Source: an uncultured Clostridia bacterium (GTDB lineage Bacteria; Bacillota; Clostridia; TANB77; CAG-508). From it: a DNA stretch of 8,714 nucleotides. The stretch spans positions 1 to 8,714 of the forward strand of contig CANQXC010000035.1 of assembly GCA_947627785.1 (NCBI GenBank), in the 5' to 3' direction. A program made the translations under genes and the position numbers. How positions within the stretch are numbered: position 1 is the stretch's first letter; each line of letters begins with the position of its first letter. Positions 1-5,980 of this stretch are shown piece after piece. The notes beneath the pieces were generated by a model. That model searched no databases. It saw only the letters and a program-made list of their open reading frames with translations, and was not told where the DNA came from.

Positions 1-1021
1 AAAAGTATTTAAGATATCATAATCAGATATAAATGTATTTGTCATTCTTGTAATTTCAGATTTTAAAATAGAAAGAACACGCTCGTCAAGATTTTTATAC
101 TCATTTTCAAAGAAATTAAGGGAAGAATATAGTTCATAGACTTGTGAATAATTAAGTGTTCCGGGATTTAAATAACGTCCTTAAGCAACTTAATTTTTCA
201 ATATAGTAATTGGGAGAATTAACTAATTTATGAAGTTCTAAAAAAGTTACATAACCATTATTATATAATCTACAGAGCTTAATACATTCAGCAAGAACCT
301 CTTCAGCTTTATCAAGCCAATACGATTCAGAATTGTTAGGAGAAAAAAGTGTTAAAACAGTTTTTAAACGATTTGCTAATACACTAGGCTTTAAATCAGG
401 TTTATCTAAAGGATTGTACTTAATATTTCCACCTAATTCAATAACACACAAATCATCTAATCTGTTAAACTCTTCAGCATAATTCTGTACTTGTCTGTAA
501 AAATTACCTTTAACATCTAATATAAGCATTCCTAGTTTTTCTGTTTTATTTGAAGCTTTATATCCTATTAGTTGTTTAGCAAAAGGATACATGCTAGAAC
601 TAGTTTTACCACTACCAATTGTTCCAGTAATAAGAATATTTTGATACAAACTATTTTCTGTAAGATATACTGGAATCAGGGTATCCGCATCTTTTCCTAA
701 ATATAAATGTAAGTTAGATATATTTGTTAGTCTCTTTTCCTTTTTGTTATTAGAAAATAAAATTTTATTTTTAAAAATCCAAGTATAAACACAATTAGAA
801 ATAAGAAAACACACAAAATAACAGCTTAAACAATAAATGATTTTCATATATTTCCACAATGAAGGAGCAACTTTACATATATCAAAAGGATAAATTGCAT
901 AAGGAAAAATAAAACTAGAAGCTGTAAAAATTGGATAGAATATTATAATAATAGGAATAATTAAAAGAACTGCTAATAAAAAACAGAACACTAAATGTAA
1001 TAAAAATAATATGAATTTCAA
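1..1021 (-). CDS. VirD4/TraG-type conjugative coupling ATPase, N-terminal part, with an internal +1 frame change
   Basis: Coupling proteins of this family are inner-membrane hexameric ATPases that bring relaxase-bound DNA to the type IV secretion channel. Seen here: two N-terminal membrane segments (about residues 3-36 and 61-83), Walker A GTIGSGKT at 133-140, Walker B MLILDV at 165-170, then the family-typical KYNPLD and SYWLDKAEE stretches. The start is TTG at 1021, with AAGGAGG six bases upstream. The zero frame stops at 152-154 after Ser286-Arg-Asn-Thr. The +1 frame continues without a stop to the window edge for 54 codons, including NLDERVLSILKSEITRMTNTF, which looks like normal coupling-protein sequence. 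The natural join is Ser286 (TCC, 166-164) to Gly (GGA, 162-160), skipping C163. The C-terminal half lies outside the window. The gene marks an integrative conjugative element or its remnant. It is either a decayed gene or one read by +1 frameshifting. Confidence 0.85.
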
Positions 1022-1032
1022 ATATAGCCTCC

Positions 1033-1185
1033 TTAAGAGATTTTCTTGATTTTTAATTTAGAACCTTGAATAGAATGACATATATTCATTTCAAAAAAAG
1101 AATATATAGAATAAAAAGTTATGAATAAATTAATAATAAAAGATGCAAAAAATAAATGAACTAATAAATCTAATATACACACCAC
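1033..1185 (-). CDS. candidate small membrane protein coupled to the VirD4 gene
   Basis: An open frame of 50 codons starts at GTG 1185 (or the adjacent GTG 1182) and ends in TAA at 1033-1035. The product has one long hydrophobic stretch (about residues 4-32, rich in Leu, Phe and Ile) and a short basic tail ending KLKIKKIS, as in small single-pass membrane proteins. Its stop codon abuts the AAGGAGG ribosome binding site of the coupling ATPase, so the two would be translationally coupled. An AAAGGTGGT element overlaps the proposed GTG codons, which leaves the exact start uncertain. No family was recognised. Small membrane proteins are common in conjugation operons, so a secretion-system accessory role is a guess from context. 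The coding status is itself uncertain because hydrophobic codons are frequent in AT-rich DNA. Confidence 0.4.
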   Translation of the reverse strand: MVCILDLLVHLFFASFIINLFITFYSIYSFFEMNICHSIQGSKLKIKKIS

Positions 1186-1202
1186 CTTTCTAATTTTTAA
1201 CC

Positions 1203-1231
1203 ATTTTACTACAAATTTTTAAATTTGTCTA
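1203..1231 (-). promoter_or_regulatory. promoter for the coupling-protein operon
   Basis: On the minus strand there is a -35 TAGACA (1231-1226), a 17-base spacer and a -10 TAAAAT (1208-1203), each five of six to consensus. It sits a short distance upstream of the small membrane ORF and the VirD4 gene. The spacer is largely filled by a perfect inverted repeat (1211-1228). Confidence 0.55.
1211..1228. repeat. perfect 8-bp inverted repeat inside the conjugation promoter (operator-like)
   Basis: ACAAATTT, two bases, then AAATTTGT: perfect arms of 8 bp. The repeat lies between the -35 and -10 of the minus-strand promoter, overlapping the edge of the -35. This is a classic position for a repressor operator. 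No repressor gene is visible in the window. AT-rich arms can arise by chance, so position is the main argument. Confidence 0.45.
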
Positions 1232-1358
1232 TACTTTTTAAAAAAATTATGTTAAAATATGTAAGTGTTCAATTTAATACAGATATGTTATGGTTAATTT
1301 TAGCTACTTTTAGTTTATATAATCAGTCTTACATAGTTTATCTAAAAAAAAATTAAAT

Positions 1359-1373
1359 GTTTAACAGTTAAAC
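1359..1373. repeat. 7-bp perfect inverted repeat over the -35 of the DUF1858 promoter
   Basis: GTTTAAC-A-GTTAAAC is a perfect dyad with a one-base centre that covers the proposed -35 TTAACA. It could be a binding site for a dimeric regulator. It matches no operator consensus that I can name. Confidence 0.35.
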
Positions 1374-1392
1374 TTTTAAAGGTATATATAAT
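1361..1392 (+). promoter_or_regulatory. probable promoter of the DUF1858-deoD unit
   Basis: TTAACA at 1361-1366 (five of six to the -35 consensus) is followed by overlapping -10 candidates: TATATA at 1385-1390 (spacer 18) and a perfect TATAAT at 1387-1392 (spacer 20). The 5' leader before the GGGGG-containing RBS is about 50 bases. The -35 lies inside a palindrome at 1359-1373. Confidence 0.5.
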
Positions 1393-1450
1393 TAAAGCAT
1401 TATAAATTTTTTTGAAAATGGTAAAAATAAATTAAAGAAGGGGGATTAAA

Positions 1451-1636
1451 ATGATAGAGAGAACTACTAAAATAGGTGAGTTATTAGAAATAGCTCCAGA
1501 AAAAGCAGAAATTCTTTTACAAGCAGGAATGCATTGTTTAGGATGTCCTGCATCACAGGCAGAAACAATAGAAGAAGCATGTGAAGTACATGGAATAGAT
1601 GTAGAAGAATTATTACAAAAAATAAATGAAAATTAG
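1451..1636 (+). CDS. DUF1858 / redox-disulfide domain protein
   Basis: A 61-residue protein made up of a single DUF1858 domain, the 'hybrid-cluster-protein-associated redox disulfide' family. The hallmark is the motif MHCLGCPASQAETIEEAC, with the CxxC pair at Cys29 and Cys32. The N-terminal half (TKIGELLEIAPEKAEILLQAG) has the family's usual helical pattern, and the length is normal for stand-alone members. The family is thought to act in thiol redox chemistry in anaerobes; the partner and reaction are not established. The start ATG follows AAGAAGGGGGATTAAA, a good RBS. The gene lies 56 bases upstream of deoD with a stem-loop between them, so the two are probably cotranscribed. Nothing in the sequence links its function to purine salvage. 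Confidence 0.9.
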   Translation: MIERTTKIGELLEIAPEKAEILLQAGMHCLGCPASQAETIEEACEVHGIDVEELLQKINEN

Positions 1637-1642
1637 TAAAAA

Positions 1643-1669
1643 GGCAGTATAAATTATATTTATGCTGCC
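1643..1669 (+). other. intergenic stem-loop between DUF1858 gene and deoD
   Basis: A 12-bp stem (GGCAGTATAAAT with ATTTATGCTGCC, one G-U pair) closes a 3-base loop. It is not followed by a U-tract on the plus strand, so it is a weak terminator at best. It may instead be an RNA-processing or stability element separating the two cistrons. It ends 10 bases before the deoD RBS. Confidence 0.5.
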
Positions 1670-1692
1670 AATAAAAATTGGAGGTAAAAAAT

Positions 1693-2403
1693 ATGACACC
1701 ACATAATGAAGCTAAGAAAGAAGATATTGCAAAAATAGTTTTAATGCCAGGGGATCCTTTAAGAGCAAAATATATTGCTGAAAACTTTATGGAAGATGTA
1801 AAATTAGTAAATTCAGTTAGGGGAATGTATGCATATACAGGCTTATATAAAGGAAAAAGAATTACTGTAATGGCACATGGAATGGGAATTCCAAGTGTTG
1901 GAATTTATACACATGAATTATTTAAATTTTATGATGTAGACTGCATAATAAGAATGGGAAGCTGTGGAGGATATGTTCAAGATTTAAATTTAAAAGATAT
2001 TATTCTTGTAGATGGAATATATAGCGAATCTACTTTTGGAGAAATATATAATGGCTCAAAAGAACATTCAATAGTAGCTAAAAATAGCTGTAATGCTGAA
2101 ATTATAGAAACTGCAAAAGAAATGAATTTAAATTTGGTTAAAGGAAATGTACATTGCACAGATGCTTTTTATTCAGATGTAGTTAATATAAAAGATTTAA
2201 CTGAAAAACATGGTTGTATAGCAGTAGAAATGGAATCATTTGGATTATTTACAATAGCAAATCATTTAAACAAAAAAGTTTCATGCATATTATCTGTAAC
2301 AGATTCATTAGTAAAACCAGAAGAACTATCAGCACAAGAAAGACAAACAACTTTAACAAATATGATAAAGTTAGGATTAGAAACAGCAGCAAAATTAGCA
2401 TAA
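1693..2403 (+). CDS. deoD: purine-nucleoside phosphorylase, DeoD type
   Basis: Catalyses reversible phosphorolysis of purine (deoxy)nucleosides to base and (deoxy)ribose-1-phosphate in the cytoplasm. The start is set at ATG 1693, not the upstream TTG 1678, because GGAGGT (1680-1685) lies at proper spacing before it and would fall inside the longer frame. This gives 236 residues, the usual DeoD length, and the numbering coincides with E. coli PNP: His4, Gly20, Arg24, Arg43, Arg87, Ser90, the Glu179-Met180-Glu181 triplet, Asp204 (acid for the purine N7) and Arg217 are all present. MPGDPLRAKYIAENF (18-32) and RMGSCGG are family signatures. It lies downstream of the DUF1858 gene, probably in one transcript, and converges with apt, another purine salvage gene. 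It appears fully intact. Confidence 0.95.
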   Translation: MTPHNEAKKEDIAKIVLMPGDPLRAKYIAENFMEDVKLVNSVRGMYAYTGLYKGKRITVMAHGMGIPSVGIYTHELFKFYDVDCIIRMGSCGGYVQDLNLKDIILVDGIYSESTFGEIYNGSKEHSIVAKNSCNAEIIETAKEMNLNLVKGNVHCTDAFYSDVVNIKDLTEKHGCIAVEMESFGLFTIANHLNKKVSCILSVTDSLVKPEELSAQERQTTLTNMIKLGLETAAKLA

Positions 2404-2411
2404 AATTATAA

Positions 2412-2449
2412 GAACCTCGTATATAGCTTTTAGCTAATATACGAGGTTC
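2412..2449. terminator. shared terminator hairpin between convergent deoD and apt
   Basis: GAACCTCGTATAT and ATATACGAGGTTC form a strong stem extended by AGC/GCT with one bulged base. It sits nine bases after deoD and about 21 bases beyond the apt stop, so it can serve both strands. The U-tracts are poor on the plus side (AAAACTAAAG follows) and moderate on the minus side (TTATAATTTTA). Confidence 0.65.
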
Positions 2450-2470
2450 AAAACTAAAGAATATTATTAA

Positions 2471-2956
2471 TTAAACAATTTCTACATAATTAATATCGCT
2501 ATGATTTAATTTTTTAATATTAATGTAAACACCAGCTCCTACAAAATTTCCTCCGCATTTATTAATTAATTCTTTTGAGGCTTCTAAAGTTCCGCCAGTT
2601 GCTAAGACATCATCTACAAAATAGAAATTCTTTCCCTCATAATTACTGTTTTTTGGTAAGCATAAAGAATCTTTACCATATTCTTTGTAATAATCAACAG
2701 ATAAAACAACATCATCTGGAAGTTTTCCAGGTTTTCTAATAGGAACAAAACCTATGTTAAGTTTATTTGCAATAGCTGTTCCAAAAATGTATCCTCTTGA
2801 TTCAGGGGCTATAATATAATCTGCATTTGCAGGTACTTTAGAAGACATTTCATCTATAATGTTTGCAAAATCGCTTTTATCAGCAAGTTTTGGAGATATA
2901 TCAATAAATCGTACACCCTTTACTGGAAAATCATCAATAAATCTTAATTCAGCCAT
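2471..2956 (-). CDS. apt: adenine phosphoribosyltransferase
   Basis: Transfers phosphoribosyl from PRPP to adenine, giving AMP (purine salvage, cytoplasm). Visible signatures: the start region RFIDDFPVKGVRFIDISP, PESRG (51-55), FVPIRKPGKLP (70-80, specific to Apt), and the PRPP-binding loop FVDDVLATGGT (113-123). At 161 residues it is slightly shorter than the usual 170-180, mainly at the N-terminus, but all active-site motifs are intact. The ATG at 2956 is preceded by AAAGGA about ten bases upstream. A good promoter lies upstream (3030-3001), sharing a palindromic control region with the divergent CYTH-HD gene. It converges with deoD, so purine salvage enzymes face each other across one hairpin. 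Confidence 0.95.
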   Translation of the reverse strand: MAELRFIDDFPVKGVRFIDISPKLADKSDFANIIDEMSSKVPANADYIIAPESRGYIFGTAIANKLNIGFVPIRKPGKLPDDVVLSVDYYKEYGKDSLCLPKNSNYEGKNFYFVDDVLATGGTLEASKELINKCGGNFVGAGVYINIKKLNHSDINYVEIV

Positions 2957-3000
2957 AAAAAATCATTCCTTTCTGGTACACTTAAAAATTCACCTTATAA

Positions 3001-3030
3001 ATTATATCATAAAGTGACATAAAATTACAA
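3001..3030 (-). promoter_or_regulatory. apt promoter
   Basis: On the minus strand there is a -35 TTGTAA (3030-3025), an 18-base spacer and a perfect -10 TATAAT (3006-3001). Its -35 forms the left end of the 3025-3053 palindrome. Confidence 0.7.
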
Positions 3031-3053
3031 TATATAATTGATATATATTGTAA
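3025..3053. repeat. 12-bp perfect inverted repeat between divergent apt and CYTH-HD promoters (operator candidate)
   Basis: TTACAATATATA, five bases (ATTGA), then TATATATTGTAA: perfect 12-bp arms. The left arm contains the apt -35 and the centre overlaps the -35 of the divergent gene (3038-3043). A dimeric regulator bound here would control both promoters at once. It does not fit the PurR box, CodY box or Rex site as I know them. The arms are low-complexity AT, which weakens the statistical case; the placement strengthens it. Confidence 0.55.
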
Positions 3054-3066
3054 AATATTGTATAAT
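3038..3066 (+). promoter_or_regulatory. promoter of the CYTH-HD-CYTH gene
   Basis: -35 TTGATA (3038-3043), 17-base spacer, perfect -10 TATAAT (3061-3066). The expected start of transcription is about 3073, giving a leader of only 15-20 bases. GGGAGGT (3078-3084) then lies at good spacing before ATG 3090. Confidence 0.75.
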
Positions 3067-3089
3067 ATAGAATATATGGGAGGTATATT

Positions 3090-5715
3090 ATGAGTATAGA
3101 AAATGAATTAAAACTTATACCCAATGAAGAAATAAACCCAAAAGATATACTACATTTGTTAGAAAGTAAAGGTTATAATGTACAAGGAGAATTGAAAGTA
3201 GGAAGGCAAGAGGACACTTATTATGATGATAACGAAGGAACTTTAAATAAAAACGGATGTAGTTTTAGAATAAGAAGAAAAAATACTGGAGCAGTTGTTA
3301 CATGCAAAATTCCAGTAGTTTCAGATACAGGATATAAACAAAGAATAGAAATGGAAGTTAATATTCCCAAAGAATATGTCTTAGATGATGGTACAATATT
3401 TATTGAAGATGCTGTAGATATATTAAAAACACAATATCCAGATGTGCAAATTCCAGAAAATTTAAGTATGGTAGTAAAAGTAATGAATAATAGAAATAAA
3501 GTTAATGTACAAGCACCAGACGGAAGCATAATAGAATTAGCTTTTGATGATTTACAAATACAGGATAAGCATGGTTATGAATACAAAATGAAAAATGAAA
3601 TGGAATCAGAAGTAATGTCACGGAAATCCTGAAATTTTAAATGGCATATATGAAGCAATTAATGAAAAATATAATGTTAAAAGAAATGATTTATCTAAAT
3701 ATTCAAGAGCAGTTAAAGAAATGAATGAGCAAAGAGACAATATGTCATTAGATGAAGTTACAATATGTGCAATGCTTAGCGATATTTTAAATACAGTAGA
3801 ATTTGAACAGTTAAAGTATAAAGGACAAATGTTACATAATTATAAAACAGAGGTACCAGATAATTTAAATTTAGATAATTTTAAAGATCCAAATTATCTT
3901 ATAAATAAAATTTCTGAAGTAAAAAGAACAAAGGATTATACAATAGGAAATATAGAAAATTTAGAAGATTTGTTTTTATGTTTTCTATCAGATATGGATT
4001 ATAGAGAATTAGAAGCTGAATTAGCAAATTTTTTAAATGAAAATTATTATAAAAAGGGAAATCCTATTACAAATAGAATGTTACATTCACAGCAAGTAAT
4101 GTTAATAACAGGATTAATAAGTAAGAGTAAAGAAATATCAGAAGGAGAAAAAAATCCACTTTTATGTATGGCTTCAGCGCTAGTACATGATATAGGACAT
4201 GTTCCAGGAGCACACCCAACAGAAGAAATTTTAGGTACATTTGATGGTTTCTTTTCACATGAAATAAATGGAAGAAACGTTATAGAAAGGATTATAACAA
4301 AAGATGAAGACTTAATATTAGAAACAATAAAAGATTATTATAAAAATTTAGGAGCATACTATAGTGATGAGCATATTAAAAAATATATTCAGAAAAACAA
4401 AATTCAAATAAAGAAGGCAATAGAAGCTCATAGTAGAACAAATAGTGAAAAAAGAGGAGATGGAACAGTAGTTCAATTACCTAGAGAAGCAGATAAAATA
4501 TGCTATTGTGTAAGTGATATAGTAGATGTAATAAAAAAATATAATCAAAACAAAAAAACTGTAGAATTTTATCCAGAAGAATGGAAAAGAGATATTGTAA
4601 AAAAACTTGGAAAGGGTTATGAGGAAAGAGAAGAAGAGATAAGAAAAAAGGTAAATGATATAGAGTATAAAATAAAACATAACAATTTTGGAGAATTAGC
4701 TACAAGTATTGCAAATACAGTTAAAGAGGATGTTAAAGATGGAAAAACATACTATGATGTAGATCAAGACACATGGGATATATTAGATGGAATGATAAAA
4801 TATATAAAAAATTTAAGAACTACTGAAAAAATTGATAACAGAAGGCCACAATTAAAATTAGCTGCTACATATTTTATAGTAAAAACATTTAATGAATGTT
4901 TAAATGATAGCGAAGGAAATGTTGAAAAAGCTTGGGATAAAGCACTAGAAATTATTACAAAGAGTAATGACTTAGACATATTGAATTGTATAAATGATTT
5001 AAAAGAAAGATTTAATAATTCGGAAGAAGCAAGGAAGAAAGCATTTGAAGAAGGTGGAATATTAGATACAAGTGTAATAAGAACATTAGATAATTCAAAT
5101 AGACAAATAAAGATACAGCCTAATGGTAAGTTTCAAATGACAGATTTACAACCATATTTAGGAACTACATATGAAACATTAACACCTGAATACATACTAG
5201 ATACATACTTTAATAACGAAGATGGTATATCATTATGCTTAAGGGAATTTATGGGAGCAAATAAAAAATCATTAATAGTAAAAAGATGCAGGAATAAAGA
5301 TGGGGTATCACAACTTGAAAGAGAAAAATATGTTTCAACAAGTGATAGTGAAAGCACATTAGAAGAATTAATAGACAAATTTAAAATGGAACATCCAGAA
5401 ATTTCTTTACAAGTACCAATAGGTATACCAAAGTGTCAAATAGAAACTATAAGAAATATATCAGAAAATGAATATGGTATAGTAATTAGAAGGGATATAT
5501 CAGCAGCTCTTACTCCAAATGGCAAAGTTCTAATGCCAGAGACAATAGAAGTAGAGTGTAAAGATAGAGAAGCATTAAAGAAAGTAAGAAAACAAATATC
5601 AGGATTTTTAAGTACTCAAAATATTGGAGAAGATGTATTCACAAAAGAAACGAAAGAAAATCAGGCAATGAGACTAATAAAAGAGCAAGAAAATAAAGAT
5701 GTTGAAGGCAGATAA
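3090..5715 (+). CDS. CYTH-HD-CYTH protein (dGTPase-like HD phosphohydrolase between two CYTH-type domains), split by a +1 frame change
   Basis: Read as one protein of 874 residues. Residues 1 to about 205 form a CYTH domain: ExExK at Glu4-Glu6-Lys8, DTYYDD, FRIRRK, YKQRIEMEV, and a C-terminal NDLSKYSR typical of the fold. About 305-500 form an HD domain with dGTPase-like layout: His332, His366-Asp367 (VHDIGHVPGAHPTEE), EAHSRTNSEKRGDG, and Asp468 in PREADKICY. After a Lys/Glu-rich helical linker, about 670-840 resembles a second CYTH fold (ILDTYFNNEDGISLCLRE, KSLIVKR, later IEVECK). CYTH enzymes act on triphosphates through metal ions and HD domains hydrolyse nucleotides, so a nucleotide-triphosphate or polyphosphate hydrolase is likely; the substrate is unknown. 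The zero frame ends in TGA at 3630-3632 after a 180-residue CYTH piece. The +1 frame, open from 3616, completes the CYTH domain and runs to 5715. The best join is Ser177 (TCA 3618-3620) to Gly (GGA 3622), skipping C3621. The ATG at 3721 has no RBS and is not a separate start. Confidence 0.8.
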
Positions 5716-5729
5716 AAAATCGAAGAATA

Positions 5730-5813
5730 GTTACAATTCACAGCCCATTATATGTATAAAGTAGCCAAACGCAGGAGTTTGGCTAACTTTTATATGTAGC
5801 TGTGAATAGTAAC
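5730..5813 (+). repeat. long three-tier imperfect hairpin after the CYTH-HD gene
   Basis: Outer arms GTTAC (5730-5734)/GTAAC (5809-5813), then TTCACAGC (5737-5744)/GCTGTGAA (5799-5806), a partly paired AT-rich middle, and an inner 9-bp stem (5762-5770/5777-5785). Only the inner stem is needed for termination, so the larger fold may protect the transcript end or be a separate RNA or palindromic repeat element. Further GTTAC copies at 5821-5825 and 5832-5836 could compete for the GTAAC arm. Confidence 0.6.
5762..5791 (+). terminator. intrinsic terminator of the CYTH-HD gene
   Basis: Stem TAGCCAAAC/GTTTGGCTA with hexaloop GCAGGA, followed by ACTTTTATAT. It lies about 50 bases after the stop codon of the CYTH-HD gene and before the pyrG promoter. 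Confidence 0.6.
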
Positions 5814-5872
5814 AAGAATGGTTACATTTGTGTTACAAATATAAGGAAAAAAACTTATTTTATAAAAAACTC

Positions 5873-5901
5873 TTGCCAAATATAAAAAAAAATGTTATAT
5901 T
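5873..5901 (+). promoter_or_regulatory. pyrG promoter
   Basis: -35 TTGCCA (5873-5878), 17-base spacer, extended -10 TG-T-TATATT (TG at 5893-5894, hexamer 5896-5901). Transcription should begin at about A5909 or G5910, exactly where the terminator stem of the leader begins. Confidence 0.65.
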
Positions 5902-5908
5902 AAATAAT

Positions 5909-5959
5909 AGATTTAAAAAAAACCTCAAAAAAAGTAGGGAATTTTTTAAATCTTTTTTT
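5909..5959 (+). terminator. attenuator-type terminator in the pyrG leader
   Basis: AGATTTAAAAAA (5909-5920) pairs perfectly over 12 bp with TTTTTTAAATCT (5942-5953), followed directly by a seven-T run (5953-5959). It lies between the pyrG promoter and its RBS, so read-through is required for expression. In Bacillus subtilis pyrG is known to be controlled by a leader terminator and CTP-sensitive slippage at a GGGC start. No such start is seen here. Instead the first cytidines of the transcript (5923-5924) come right after an A8 tract (5915-5922), a possible alternative CTP-sensing slip site. That mechanism is inference. Confidence 0.7.
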
Positions 5960-5980
5960 GTTGGTAAATAAGGAGGAGCA

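Larger units (their letters stand above)
1232..1450. other. non-coding junction between conjugative-element genes and chromosomal genes
   Basis: This AT-rich stretch separates the minus-strand conjugation genes from the plus-strand DUF1858 gene. No convincing ORF, tRNA, integrase or direct-repeat attachment core was found. It holds the promoter and inverted repeat of the DUF1858 gene at its right side, and a widely spaced ATGTAAG (1259-1265)/CTTACAT (1328-1334) pair of unknown meaning. The boundary of the mobile element probably lies here or within the right flank, but no att site can be pinpointed from one side. Confidence 0.4.

Noticed and set aside
1232..1450. Attachment site or riboswitch in the junction.
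   Set aside because: No integrase, tRNA end, direct-repeat core or recognisable aptamer fold was found; one side alone cannot define an att site.
1678..1692. Upstream TTG start for deoD.
   Set aside because: The GGAGGT ribosome binding site lies inside this extension, and the shorter protein matches the residue numbering of E. coli PNP, including His4.
3627..3633. UCC-UGA-A at the zero-frame stop of the CYTH piece resembles the antizyme +1 frameshift site (UCC-UGA) and, less closely, the prfB CUU-UGA-C site.
   Set aside because: It gives Ser-Arg-Lys-Ser-Glu-Ile-Leu, less like a CYTH C-terminus than Met-Ser-Gly-Asn-Pro-Glu-Ile-Leu. There is no SD-like stimulator at prfB spacing, and the other broken gene has no stop codon at its shift point. 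It remains the main alternative site for this gene.
3721..5715. HD protein as a separate gene starting at ATG 3721.
   Set aside because: No ribosome binding site precedes it, and the same frame is open and CYTH-like for about 100 bases upstream, so this ATG is internal to the fusion.
5902..5930. Bacillus-type pyrG start GGGC for G-slippage attenuation.
   Set aside because: No GGG lies near the predicted transcription start; only the terminator part of that arrangement is present.
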